DNA from: Nocardioides zhouii
GTDB taxonomy: Bacteria > Actinomycetota > Actinomycetes > Propionibacteriales > Nocardioidaceae
Direction: 5' to 3'
DNA: 64,000 nucleotides
Assembly (NCBI RefSeq): GCF_004137345.1
Contig: NZ_SDWV01000001.1
Location: forward strand, 308,509-372,508
Part shown: positions 36,025-44,246 of the stretch, in pieces
Numbering within the stretch: the first letter of the stretch is position 1
Layout: every line of letters starts with the position of its first letter
Made by a program: the position numbers and the translations under genes
Notes under the pieces: model-generated
Seen by the model: only the letters and a program-made list of their open reading frames with translations
The model's database searches: none
Told to the model about the DNA's origin: nothing

Positions 36025-36885
36025 TCACGCCACCAGCCGTTCCACCACGGCTCGCAGGGGCGGCCAGCTGTCGCGCCCACGGCGGATGACGGCGTACGCA
36101 CGGAGCTGGACGGCACCGTCCCCCAGGCGCAGGACGCTCACCCCGCGCCGGGACGTACGCCCGCGCGGGAGCAGGCCCACGCCGCGGCCGGCGTGGATCA
36201 GGTCGTCGAGCAGCTCGAGCGAGTCGATCCGGTGCACGACCCGCGGCGCGAACCCGGCTCGTGCGGCCAGGGCGCGGAGGGCGCGCTCGTCGGCGGTGTG
36301 CCGCGAGTTCACGATCCAGTCGCGGTCGGCCAGGTCTGCCATCGCGAGGCCGCGGTCACGCGTCGGCACCCCGACTCCCCACTCGCGTGACCACAGCGGC
36401 CGGACGTCGTGGTCGTCGCGCCACTCGGCGGGCGCCAGGTCGTAGTCGTAGACGAGGGCCAGGTCGACCTCGTCGCGGGCAAGGAGGTCGAAGGCCTCGA
36501 GCGGCTCGTACTCGAGGATGCGTACGTCGATCCCGGGATGGGTCGCCCGGAGGTCGTCGACCACCGGCAGGAGCGAGGCGCGGATCGCCGAGGCGAAGCC
36601 GGCGACGCGAAGGACGCCCGCCGGTTCGGCTCCCGGGTCGAGGTCGAGGCGCGCGGAGTCGACCGCGGCCAGGATCGTCACGGCGTGCTCGGCGAGCCGG
36701 CGCCCCGCCGGAGTCAGCCGTACGCGCCGGCCGTCCGGCTCCACCAGCGGCGCGCCGACCTCGCGGGCGAGCGCCGCGATCCCCTGCGAGACGCTCGACG
36801 TCGTGGTGGTCAGGGCATCGGCGACCTCGTGCATCGAACCGAGGCGGGAGAGCTCGAGGAGCATGCGGAGCCGGCGGACGTCCAT
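36025..36885 (-). CDS. LysR-family transcriptional regulator
   Basis: 286 residues. N-terminal HTH (RRLRMLLELSRLGSMHEVAD; TTTSSVSQGIAALAREVG) and a type-2 periplasmic-like effector domain (VLRVAGFASAIRASLLPVVD). Divergent from the EamA exporter across 83 bp, so it probably controls that gene. TGTCCAG (36916-36922) and CTGGACA (36961-36967) in the gap form an inverted repeat near the exporter start. Confidence 0.87.
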   Translation of the reverse strand: MDVRRLRMLLELSRLGSMHEVADALTTTTSSVSQGIAALAREVGAPLVEPDGRRVRLTPAGRRLAEHAVTILAAVDSARLDLDPGAEPAGVLRVAGFASAIRASLLPVVDDLRATHPGIDVRILEYEPLEAFDLLARDEVDLALVYDYDLAPAEWRDDHDVRPLWSREWGVGVPTRDRGLAMADLADRDWIVNSRHTADERALRALAARAGFAPRVVHRIDSLELLDDLIHAGRGVGLLPRGRTSRRGVSVLRLGDGAVQLRAYAVIRRGRDSWPPLRAVVERLVA

Positions 36886-36968
36886 CCCGTGATTGTGCTG
36901 TCCGGATGAACGAACTGTCCAGCAAACTCACGTGGACGTGAACGGTTGTCGTCAACTTCACTGGACAC

Positions 36969-37895
36969 ATGTCCCGCTCCCCCGCCCGTACCGGCGCCTC
37001 GATGGCCGTCGCCTCCATGCTCTGCGTCCAGCTCGGCCTCGCCGCCTCCGTCGGCCTCATCGACGACATCGGCGCCTCCGGTGCCGCCTGGCTGCGTCTC
37101 TTCTGGGCCGGGATCCTGCTGCTGGTCATCGTCCGGCCGCGCGTGCGCGACTACAGCCGCGAGGCCCTCGTGGCCGGGACCGCGCTCGGCGTCGTGACTG
37201 CCGGGGTGACGGTGCTGTTCATGGGCGCCGTCGCACGCCTCCCCCTCGGCACCGCCAGCGCCCTGGAGTTCCTCGGCCCGCTGGCGATCGCCGTGGTCCG
37301 CAGCCGGGGTGCCGGGCGCGCCTGGGCACTGCTCGCGGCCGTCGGCGTCGTCTTCCTGACCCAGCCGTGGACCGGCGACGCCGACCCGGTCGGTGTCGCC
37401 CTCGCACTCGGCGCGGCGGTGTGCTGGGCGGCGTACATCCTGCTCACGCAGCGGGTCGGTGACGCGGTCACGGGGCTGGGAGGGTTGGCCATCTCGATGC
37501 CGGTCGCCGGGCTGGTGGCCACGCTCGTCGCCGGACCCGGCGTCGTGGACCACCTGACCCCGGAGCTGCTCGTCTACGGCCTCGGGCTCGCGATCCTGCT
37601 GCCGGTCGTCCCGTTCACGCTCGAGTTGCTGGCGCTCCGCCGGCTGACGACCGGCGCCTTCGGCACGCTGATGGCCCTCGAGCCGGCCTTCGCCCTGATC
37701 ATCGGGTTCCTCGCCCTCAGCCAGGTGCCCAACGGGCTGGCCGTCGCCGGCATCGGTCTCGTGGTCGCGGCCGGCATCGGTGCCGAGCGCAGCGGGTCAC
37801 GGGACAGCGGGGATGAGCGGCTCGAAGACGGGACGCCGGTCGACGTCGTCCTTGGTCGGCCGGACGAACTCGAAGCTGGCAGTCGTCACCAGTAG
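36969..37895 (+). CDS. EamA/RhtA-type amino-acid or metabolite exporter
   Basis: 308 residues with ten predicted helices in two EamA halves; [16 protein letters not shown] and [16 protein letters not shown] are the conserved ends of each half, and the sequence is closest in style to threonine/homoserine exporter RhtA. The last ~35 residues are hydrophilic ([13 protein letters not shown]...) and lie antisense to the convergent gene for 99 bp, which is unusual. Probably under control of the divergent LysR protein. Confidence 0.82.
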   Translation: MSRSPARTGASMAVASMLCVQLGLAASVGLIDDIGASGAAWLRLFWAGILLLVIVRPRVRDYSREALVAGTALGVVTAGVTVLFMGAVARLPLGTASALEFLGPLAIAVVRSRGAGRAWALLAAVGVVFLTQPWTGDADPVGVALALGAAVCWAAYILLTQRVGDAVTGLGGLAISMPVAGLVATLVAGPGVVDHLTPELLVYGLGLAILLPVVPFTLELLALRRLTTGAFGTLMALEPAFALIIGFLALSQVPNGLAVAGIGLVVAAGIGAERSGSRDSGDERLEDGTPVDVVLGRPDELEAGSRHQ

Positions 37896-38225
37896 CCACT
37901 CCGCGGGCGGGGCGTCCAGCCCCAGCACCGGGTCGGCCACGTCGGCGTACGACGCCAACAGCCGCTCGGCGCAGTCGACGTGGCACGCCGGGACGTGGAA
38001 GGCCATCCGGTCGAGCTCGCGCGGCGTCCCGACGAAGGCGAGCGGTCGACCGAGGGTCGCGCCGCACACCCCGCAGGTCCGGCTCAGTGCGCACTGCGTC
38101 ACCCGGCGTACGTCCAGGGTCCGGACGGATGCTCCGGCCTCGGTCCCGGCCGCGAAGGGCACCGGCACGCCGATGACCGGATCGGTGGGCAGCTCGTCGA
38201 ACGAGCGGGGTGCGGCGTCCATCAT
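37797..38225 (-). CDS. Small Cys-rich (zinc-ribbon-like) protein of unknown function
   Basis: 142 residues. Two cysteine clusters, [10 protein letters not shown] and [11 protein letters not shown], could bind a metal, with a mixed alpha/beta remainder. No family recognised. The ATG at 38225 overlaps the desaturase stop (ATGA), so it is the third gene of the reductase-desaturase operon. Its 3' end runs 99 bp into the convergent exporter gene. Confidence 0.65.
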   Translation of the reverse strand: MMDAAPRSFDELPTDPVIGVPVPFAAGTEAGASVRTLDVRRVTQCALSRTCGVCGATLGRPLAFVGTPRELDRMAFHVPACHVDCAERLLASYADVADPVLGLDAPPAEWLLVTTASFEFVRPTKDDVDRRPVFEPLIPAVP

Positions 38226-39427
38226 GCGCTCCGGCCGCGCGACCAGCCGCCCAGCTCGGGGCGTCGTGACGGGCGCTCCGCGTCCGACTTCCGCCTGCGG
38301 TCTCGCACGGGGCTCGGTGGCTCGGGCTGGTCGCTGCTCGTCCAGCTGTTCGGGACCGACAGCTTCATGATGGTCCGCAGCGCCTGGCCGTACTGCCGGT
38401 GCAGCGGTCCGATCGTGTACGGGATGTCGTACTTCTCGCAGAGGGCGCGCACCTTGACCGCGATCTCGGGGTACCGGTTGCTCGGGAGGTCGGGGAAGAG
38501 GTGGTGCTCGATCTGGTAGCCGAGGCTGCCGCTGAGCACGTGCAGCGTCCGGCCGCCCTCGAAGTTGGCCGAGCCGAGCATCTGGCGCAGGTACCACTCG
38601 GCGCGCGTCTCGTCCTCGAGCTCCTCCTCGGTGAAGTGCAGCGCCCCGTCAGGGAAGTGCCCGCAGAAGATGATGACGTAGGACCACAGGTTGCGCGCGA
38701 CGTTCGCCGTCGCGTTGGCCTTCATCGTCGAGCGCCACTGCCGACCCGACAGCGCGGGATAGACCACGTAGTCCTTGAGGATCTGGTTGCGGCCCTTGGT
38801 GACGATCTGCCGCAGCTGGCGCTTCATCTCCTTCGGGTCCTTCTCGCCCTTGCGAATCCGCTCGAGGTCGAGGTCGTGAAGCGCGACGCCCCACTGGAAG
38901 AGGCTCGCGAGCAGCGCGTTGTAGACCGGCTGCCCGAGGTTGGCCGGGTGCCACTTCTGCTCGCGCGCCATCCGCAGGATGCCGTAGCCGATGTCGTTGT
39001 CGTGGCCGAGCACGTTGGTGAACTGGTGGTGGACGTAGTTGTGCGAGTGCTTCCACTGCTCGGCCGGCTGGGCGGTGTCCCACTCCCAGTTGCTCGAGTG
39101 GATCTCCGGGTCGTTCATCCAGTCCCACTGGCCGTGCATGACGTTGTGCCCGATCTCCATGTTCTCCAGGATCTTGGCGATCCCGAGCATGGCGGCGCCG
39201 GCGACGAGGGCGGGGCGACCGGCCTTCGTGTGCGCGCTCGCGAGCATCGCGACCCGACCGCCGGCGGCGAGGCCGCGTTGGAAGCGGATCAGCTTGTTGA
39301 TGTACGCCGCGTCTTCGGCGTTGCGCGACTCCTCGATCTCGGCGCGGATGGCGTCGAGCTCGCGGCCGAGCTGCTCCACGTCCTCCTCGCTGAGGTGGGT
39401 GTACTCCGTGACGTCGGAGATGGCCAT
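38222..39427 (-). CDS. Membrane fatty-acid (acyl-CoA delta-9) desaturase, DesA3-like
   Basis: 401 residues. Three histidine boxes for the di-iron site are intact: GHNVMHGQW, HSHNYVHHQ and QIEHHLFPD. It introduces a double bond into membrane-bound acyl chains using electrons from the reductase encoded just upstream, as in mycobacterial DesA3-Rv3230c. It is an integral membrane enzyme, with a basic Pro-rich C-terminal tail that looks disordered. Confidence 0.9.
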   Translation of the reverse strand: MAISDVTEYTHLSEEDVEQLGRELDAIRAEIEESRNAEDAAYINKLIRFQRGLAAGGRVAMLASAHTKAGRPALVAGAAMLGIAKILENMEIGHNVMHGQWDWMNDPEIHSSNWEWDTAQPAEQWKHSHNYVHHQFTNVLGHDNDIGYGILRMAREQKWHPANLGQPVYNALLASLFQWGVALHDLDLERIRKGEKDPKEMKRQLRQIVTKGRNQILKDYVVYPALSGRQWRSTMKANATANVARNLWSYVIIFCGHFPDGALHFTEEELEDETRAEWYLRQMLGSANFEGGRTLHVLSGSLGYQIEHHLFPDLPSNRYPEIAVKVRALCEKYDIPYTIGPLHRQYGQALRTIMKLSVPNSWTSSDQPEPPSPVRDRRRKSDAERPSRRPELGGWSRGRSA

Positions 39428-39441
39428 GGCGGGGTCCTTCC

Positions 39442-40530
39442 TTAGATGTCGAGCGTGCAGTCGCCGACTGCGGCGGTGACGCAGGTCTGCACCTGCTCGT
39501 TGGGCTGGGCGTACTCGTCGCCGTTGCGGAGGTCGCGGACCGTGCCCGAGACCAGGGTGACCGTGCAGGTGTGGCAGATCCCCATGCGGCAGCCGTACGG
39601 CATCCCGACGCCGGCCTGCTCACCGGCCTCGAGGACCGTCGTCGCCCCGTCCACCTCGACCTTCTTGCCCGAGTTGCGGAACGTCAGCGTGCCGCCCTCT
39701 CCCCCGTCGCCGCCGAGCTCGAGGGAGAACCGCTCGACGTGCAGCCGGTCCTCCAGCCCCGCGCGGTCGTAGTGCTCCACGATCGCGTCGAGCATCGGCG
39801 CCGGGCCGCAGGCCCAGGTCTCCCGCTCGCGCCAGTCGGGACAGATCGCATCGAGGTCGGCGAGATCCAGCATGCCGTCGGTGTCGGTGTGCTGCTGGTG
39901 CAGCCGCAGCCCTGCGTGCTGCTCCTCGAGCCGCAGCAGCTCGTCGCGGAAGATCATCCGCTCCGGCGTCGGCGAGGAGTAGTGCAGCACCACGTCGGGC
40001 CCGCCCTCACCGAAGGCGCCCCGCCGGTCGAGCGTACGCAGCATCGACATCACCGGCGTGATGCCGCTCCCGCCGACGAGGAACAGCATCCGGGCCGGAG
40101 GCGGATCGGGCAGCGTGAAGTCGCCCTCGGGCGACGCGAGCCGGACGATCGTCCCGGGCTCGAGGCCGTTGACGAGGTGGGACGACAGCTTGCCCTCGGG
40201 CATCGCCCGAACCGTGATCGCAAGGGTGCGACCGCGTTGCTTCGTCGGCGAGCTGACCGAGTAGGACCGCCACTGGAACTTGCCGTCCACCGGGATGCCG
40301 ATCCCGATGTACTGGCCGGGCCGGTGGTCCCAGCGCCAGCCCCAGCCCGGCCTGATCACCAGGGTGGCGGCATCGTCGGTCTCCGGGACGACCTTCTCCA
40401 CCCGGCCCCTGAGCTCGCGCGAGGTCCACAGCGGGTTGAGCAGCCGCAGGTAGTCGTCCGGGTGCAGGGGCGTCGTGAGCTTCGACCCCGCTCGGCGGAC
40501 CCGACCCCACGGGACGGTGCTGATGGTCAT
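39442..40530 (-). CDS. Flavin-ferredoxin reductase partner of the desaturase
   Basis: 362 residues. FAD-binding (RSYSVSSPTKQRGRTLAI), NAD(P)-binding (LFLVGGSGITPVMSMLRTL; WACGPAPMLDAI) and C-terminal 2Fe-2S plant-type ferredoxin domain with Cys ligands GCRMGICHTC and a fourth Cys near the end (VQTCVTA). It passes electrons from NAD(P)H to the desaturase. The ATG at 40530 is used; 14 bp separate its stop from the desaturase start. Confidence 0.9.
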   Translation of the reverse strand: MTISTVPWGRVRRAGSKLTTPLHPDDYLRLLNPLWTSRELRGRVEKVVPETDDAATLVIRPGWGWRWDHRPGQYIGIGIPVDGKFQWRSYSVSSPTKQRGRTLAITVRAMPEGKLSSHLVNGLEPGTIVRLASPEGDFTLPDPPPARMLFLVGGSGITPVMSMLRTLDRRGAFGEGGPDVVLHYSSPTPERMIFRDELLRLEEQHAGLRLHQQHTDTDGMLDLADLDAICPDWRERETWACGPAPMLDAIVEHYDRAGLEDRLHVERFSLELGGDGGEGGTLTFRNSGKKVEVDGATTVLEAGEQAGVGMPYGCRMGICHTCTVTLVSGTVRDLRNGDEYAQPNEQVQTCVTAAVGDCTLDI

Positions 40531-40535
40531 CGGAT

Positions 40536-40555
40536 CAGTGAACACTCGTTTACTG
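40536..40555. promoter_or_regulatory. Probable operator of the desaturase operon
   Basis: CAGTGAAC-ACTC-GTTTACTG, a 20-bp near-perfect palindrome (one mismatch in eight), begins 6 bp upstream of the reductase start codon. The length and position suit a TetR-type repressor sensing acyl-CoA, but no such regulator gene is adjacent. Confidence 0.55.
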
Positions 40556-40645
40556 AATACGTCAATCACCCCCCGGGGCGTGATCGGCGCGGAAGTGGGA
40601 CATCTGCACCATGCGGTCTGCGCGACACCCTGCCGACAGTGGGGC

Positions 40646-41323
40646 ATGACACACGCACCCCACGTCCCGCCACTGTCGCGAGCCGCCCGGCTCGCCGCCG
40701 CGACCAGCCTGGCGCTCGGATCGGCGCTCGTCGCCCTTCCCCAGTACGTCGAGCACCTGCGCGCCGGCGACCTCGAGCGGGAGGAGCAGATCGCCTGGGG
40801 ACTGGCCCACCAGGCGTTCTACCGCAGTGAGTGGGCGGCGGGGATGGTCGGCAGCTTCCTGCTGCTGCTCGGCTTCCTCGGGTTGTGGCAGCGCACCCGC
40901 TGGACCTCTCCGCGTCTCACCGCGGTGGGCGCGGTCGTGCTCACCTGGGGCATGAGCGGGCAGATCTTCAGCGACGTCGCGACGTACACCGCACAGGTGG
41001 TGATCGCGGACGTCCTGGGCGCCTCCAGAGCGGAGCGCGTGATCGCCGAGGGCTACCTCCACGACCCCGGGATGGTCGCCGTCGTCCTCGTCCCGGTGAT
41101 CGGCGGCATGCTCGTCGGAACCCTGCTGCTGGCGACGGCCTGCTGGCGCACGGACCTGCCGAAACCCCCCGTCGTGGCGCTCGCGCTCTGGCCACTCTGG
41201 GACTTCTTCGGGCCGGGGCCGGTGGGACCGTTCACGGCGGACCTGTTGCTCCTGCTCAGCGGGGTGTGGCTGGGCGTGGCCCTGGCCCGACAGGCCGACC
41301 AGTGGCACGGCAGGGGCTGCTGA
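40646..41323 (+). CDS. Integral membrane protein of unknown function
   Basis: 225 residues with about five or six helices (AATSLALGSALVALPQYV; GMVGSFLLLLGFLGLW; MVAVVLVPVIGGMLVGTLLL; DLLLLLSGVWLGVALA). No family recognised. The ATG at 40646 fits the first helix; upstream in-frame codons lie in the desaturase control region. The membrane LuxR gene follows after 29 bp on the same strand. Confidence 0.6.
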   Translation: MTHAPHVPPLSRAARLAAATSLALGSALVALPQYVEHLRAGDLEREEQIAWGLAHQAFYRSEWAAGMVGSFLLLLGFLGLWQRTRWTSPRLTAVGAVVLTWGMSGQIFSDVATYTAQVVIADVLGASRAERVIAEGYLHDPGMVAVVLVPVIGGMLVGTLLLATACWRTDLPKPPVVALALWPLWDFFGPGPVGPFTADLLLLLSGVWLGVALARQADQWHGRGC

Positions 41324-41352
41324 CGCCGCCCCCGCCCGGCCATACTGCAGAC

Positions 41353-42618
41353 GTGACGGGACTGCTGGCGTGGGTGGTCGCAGCCGGGTCCGCCCTGCTG
41401 GGGGCCACGGCGATCTTCATCGGCCCGCACGACCCCCTGCCGTGGGACTCCGGGCTCTATCCTCTGGTCTTCGGCGTGCCGGGAGCACTCGTCGCGTCGC
41501 ACCTGCCGCGCAGCCCCGTGGGCTGGCTGATGCTGGTCGTCGGCACGGGGTTCGCCGTCAACACCGCGGGAGTGCAGTACGTCGCAGAGGGCGGTGCGCC
41601 CGGTGCCGAGTGGTGGGCCTGGTGGGTCGGTCGCGGCGGAGGCGCACTGCTGGTGCCCGCGTCGCTGCTCCTGGTCCTCCTGCTCCCGAACGGCCGGCTC
41701 CCGAGCCGCCGGTGGCGTGGACCGGTGGCGGCGGTCGTCGGCTTCCAGGTGGTGCTCCTCGTGGCGGCATCGCTGACGCGCGGATCGGCGGCCCTCGACG
41801 ACACGGTGCGCGGGGCCGCCGGCCTGACCACGCCCGTCGGGCTGCTCCCGGAATCGTGGAACACGTTCATCGAGGCGGCCATCGCACCCGCGCTCGTCCT
41901 CCCGTTCCTCCTCGGGATCCCGGCAGCGTTCGCGCGGATCCGCGCCGCCGACTCCGACGAGCGTCCGCGCGTCACCGGCGTCCTGGGCGGGGTCGTGCTG
42001 TTCGTCCTCCTCGTCACCCTCCCGGACCTCGCCTGGCCCGCGGCCGCGGCCTGGTTCCACCTCGCCGGCGCCGCCATCCTGTCTGCGGCCGTCCTGGTCG
42101 CGGCGCTGCGCGGGCACTTCGAGCAGGTCGAGGTGGTGGTGTCCCAGGCGTTCGTCTACGGCACGCTGACCGTGGCGGTCACCGGGGCGTACGTCGCCCT
42201 GGTCGCGCTCGCGCCCGGCCTCGACGAGCGGCTCGCGGGAGTGGGCACGGCCGTCGTCGCCCTCGCGCTCCTGCCGGCTCGCCGGGTCCTGCAGGACCGG
42301 TTGCGCCGGTTCGTCTACGGCGACGCGGCCGACCGACCCGGGACGGTGCCCGCCGAGGCCGCTGCCGCTTCGCACGACCACCGTCCGTCGGCGTCATCCC
42401 CGGTCCTGTCCCGCCGCGAGAACGAGGTCATGCGGCACGTCGAGCAGGGCATGACGAACAACCAGATCGCTGCCGAGCTCTTCATCTCGCCGGTGACCGT
42501 CCGCAACCACGTCAGCTCGATCCTCATCAAGCTCGACGCGACGAACCGTACGCAGGCCGTCGCGAGGTTCCAGGCGTCGGTCCGCGAGTCAGGATCGGGT
42601 CAGTCGTTCTCCCAGTAG
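41353..42618 (+). CDS. Membrane-embedded LuxR-type transcription regulator
   Basis: 421 residues. About nine or ten N-terminal TM helices (e.g. LVVGTGFAVNTAGVQY; LLVPASLLLVLLLPNG; GVVLFVLLVTLPDLAW), resembling the membrane half of NarL-type histidine kinases such as the one at 3745-5727, lead straight into a C-terminal LuxR HTH (LSRRENEVMRHVEQGMTNNQ; TVRNHVSSILIKLDATNRTQ). There is no kinase or receiver domain, so it is a one-component membrane sensor. GTG start at 41353. The 3' end overlaps the PLD-like gene by 19 bp. Confidence 0.8.
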   Translation: MTGLLAWVVAAGSALLGATAIFIGPHDPLPWDSGLYPLVFGVPGALVASHLPRSPVGWLMLVVGTGFAVNTAGVQYVAEGGAPGAEWWAWWVGRGGGALLVPASLLLVLLLPNGRLPSRRWRGPVAAVVGFQVVLLVAASLTRGSAALDDTVRGAAGLTTPVGLLPESWNTFIEAAIAPALVLPFLLGIPAAFARIRAADSDERPRVTGVLGGVVLFVLLVTLPDLAWPAAAAWFHLAGAAILSAAVLVAALRGHFEQVEVVVSQAFVYGTLTVAVTGAYVALVALAPGLDERLAGVGTAVVALALLPARRVLQDRLRRFVYGDAADRPGTVPAEAAAASHDHRPSASSPVLSRRENEVMRHVEQGMTNNQIAAELFISPVTVRNHVSSILIKLDATNRTQAVARFQASVRESGSGQSFSQ

Positions 42619-44003
42619 GGACCCTTCGCGTAGTTCTCGGGCCCGATCGTGGTGACCGGTCGGCGCACCGTCACCCAGCGCCCGTCGCGCTTGACCCGGA
42701 AATTCGCGTAGTTGGTGGTGTAGGCGTCGCGCGAGTTGCGCTTGTTGTTCCACTGGTAGTCGAAGTTCTTCACGTACTTCCTGGCCACCCGCGAGCCCCG
42801 CACGGTGAACCAGATCTCGTCGTTGGCCGTGCTGAGGCTGGCCCAGTTCGAGGACCCGGTGAGCACCATCTCCGTTCCCTGGACGCCGTTGTAGGTGCCC
42901 TGGATGACGAAGTACTTCTGGTGGCTGTAGAAGTCGAGGATCAGGTCGTCCTCGCCGTCCATGTTGAGGTCGAAGTTGTCCTCGGTGTTGTAGTCGAGCC
43001 CGGTCGAGCGCAGCGGGATCCGGCCGCGCGGAGTGGGCGCGGCGATGACGCCCTTGGTGTGGTAGCCGATCAGCCCGAACATCACGCGTACGTCGCACCC
43101 CTGGGCGTACTTCTTGCGGATGGCGGCGGCGAGGTAGTTGCCGCGGTCGCCGCGCATCGTGTGCATCGACAGGGCGAGGCGGGTGCGGACCATGCCGCCG
43201 GCGCCGTCCGGGGTGAGGCACTGGACCTTGCCCAGCATGTCGAGCACGAGGTCGTTCTTGGGGCCGGACACCCGCGGGAAGGCCCACACCGTGTGCTTGT
43301 CGACGGAGTCGTCGCAGACGGGGCCGGTCGGCACTCCGCAGAACAGGAGCGGGTCCTGGCGGGTGTTGTAGTCGTTCCTCATGTCGTTGAAGAGGTCGAC
43401 GAACTGCCGGAAGATCTCGTGCTCGCCCGACATGAAGTAAAGGTCGTTCCACTGGTGGATGTCGGCGTTGCGCGTCATGTTGGCCGAGCCGACGGCAACG
43501 ACGTCCGTGGACTTCCCGGCCTGGCTGAACAGGTACAGCTTGGTGTGCAGGTTGTTGAACTCGTTGGCGGCGCCGCGGCAGCTCTTCTTGCACTTGTAGA
43601 TGAAGCTCTTCGCCGTGCGGTCCGTGCCGATCTCGTTGCGGATCATCTTCATGGCCGCGGTGTCCTGGTGGTCGTTGAGCAGCATCTGGACCTTGACGCC
43701 GCGGCGGGCGGCAGCGACGATCGCGGCCGCAACGTTGCGCCGGTCGAACGAGTAGACCGCGATCCTGATGTACGACCCCTTCGGCGCGTGCTTGATCGTC
43801 TGGACGACCTTGTTCTCGATCCGGAAGTGGCCCTTGGCCAGGTGCGGGTCGTTGAAGAAGGGTCCGCTGGGGGCCTCCCACTTGGCCTTGGCCTGGGCCG
43901 CGGCTGCCGGGGCGGGTTGTGCCGCCGTGGCCGTCATCGACCCACCCCATGCGGCGCCGAGCACCAGGCAGAGGGAGAGCAGCAGGGTCGGGAACCGGGA
44001 CAC
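42600..44003 (-). CDS. Secreted phospholipase-D-like protein
   Basis: 467 residues. Signal peptide (SRFPTLLLSLCLVLGAAWGG), then two PLD-like halves. HxK motifs are present in both, HTKLYLFS and HQKYFVIQ, each followed by the conserved Gly/Asn segment (AVGSANMTR; LTGSSNWAS). The Asp of the full HxKxxxxD motif is Ser in the first and Gln in the second, so activity may be altered or towards another phosphodiester. GTG 44003 has AAAGGTG upstream and starts the signal peptide; the longer frame to 44174 has no signal at its start. Confidence 0.78.
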   Translation of the reverse strand: MSRFPTLLLSLCLVLGAAWGGSMTATAAQPAPAAAAQAKAKWEAPSGPFFNDPHLAKGHFRIENKVVQTIKHAPKGSYIRIAVYSFDRRNVAAAIVAAARRGVKVQMLLNDHQDTAAMKMIRNEIGTDRTAKSFIYKCKKSCRGAANEFNNLHTKLYLFSQAGKSTDVVAVGSANMTRNADIHQWNDLYFMSGEHEIFRQFVDLFNDMRNDYNTRQDPLLFCGVPTGPVCDDSVDKHTVWAFPRVSGPKNDLVLDMLGKVQCLTPDGAGGMVRTRLALSMHTMRGDRGNYLAAAIRKKYAQGCDVRVMFGLIGYHTKGVIAAPTPRGRIPLRSTGLDYNTEDNFDLNMDGEDDLILDFYSHQKYFVIQGTYNGVQGTEMVLTGSSNWASLSTANDEIWFTVRGSRVARKYVKNFDYQWNNKRNSRDAYTTNYANFRVKRDGRWVTVRRPVTTIGPENYAKGPYWEND

Positions 44004-44246
44004 GTACGCACCTTTCGAGAGCAAGCCTGCAGATCGGCTGCGGCTACCCATTGTTTCTACAACGTGGCGAGAGCGCACCTGCCCAGCCCACGCCGTGGGC
44101 TCGGAGTTGTCGCCACGAGAGCGAGGGTGGATCTCGCGGAGCCGGGTCCACCAGGGGGCCGACGGCTCGAGCATTCGCGCAGGCCTTCGCCGACATCGCG
44201 ACGCTCGCGCTGATGCAGTCGTCCGAGGCCGACGACCCCGCGGCCG

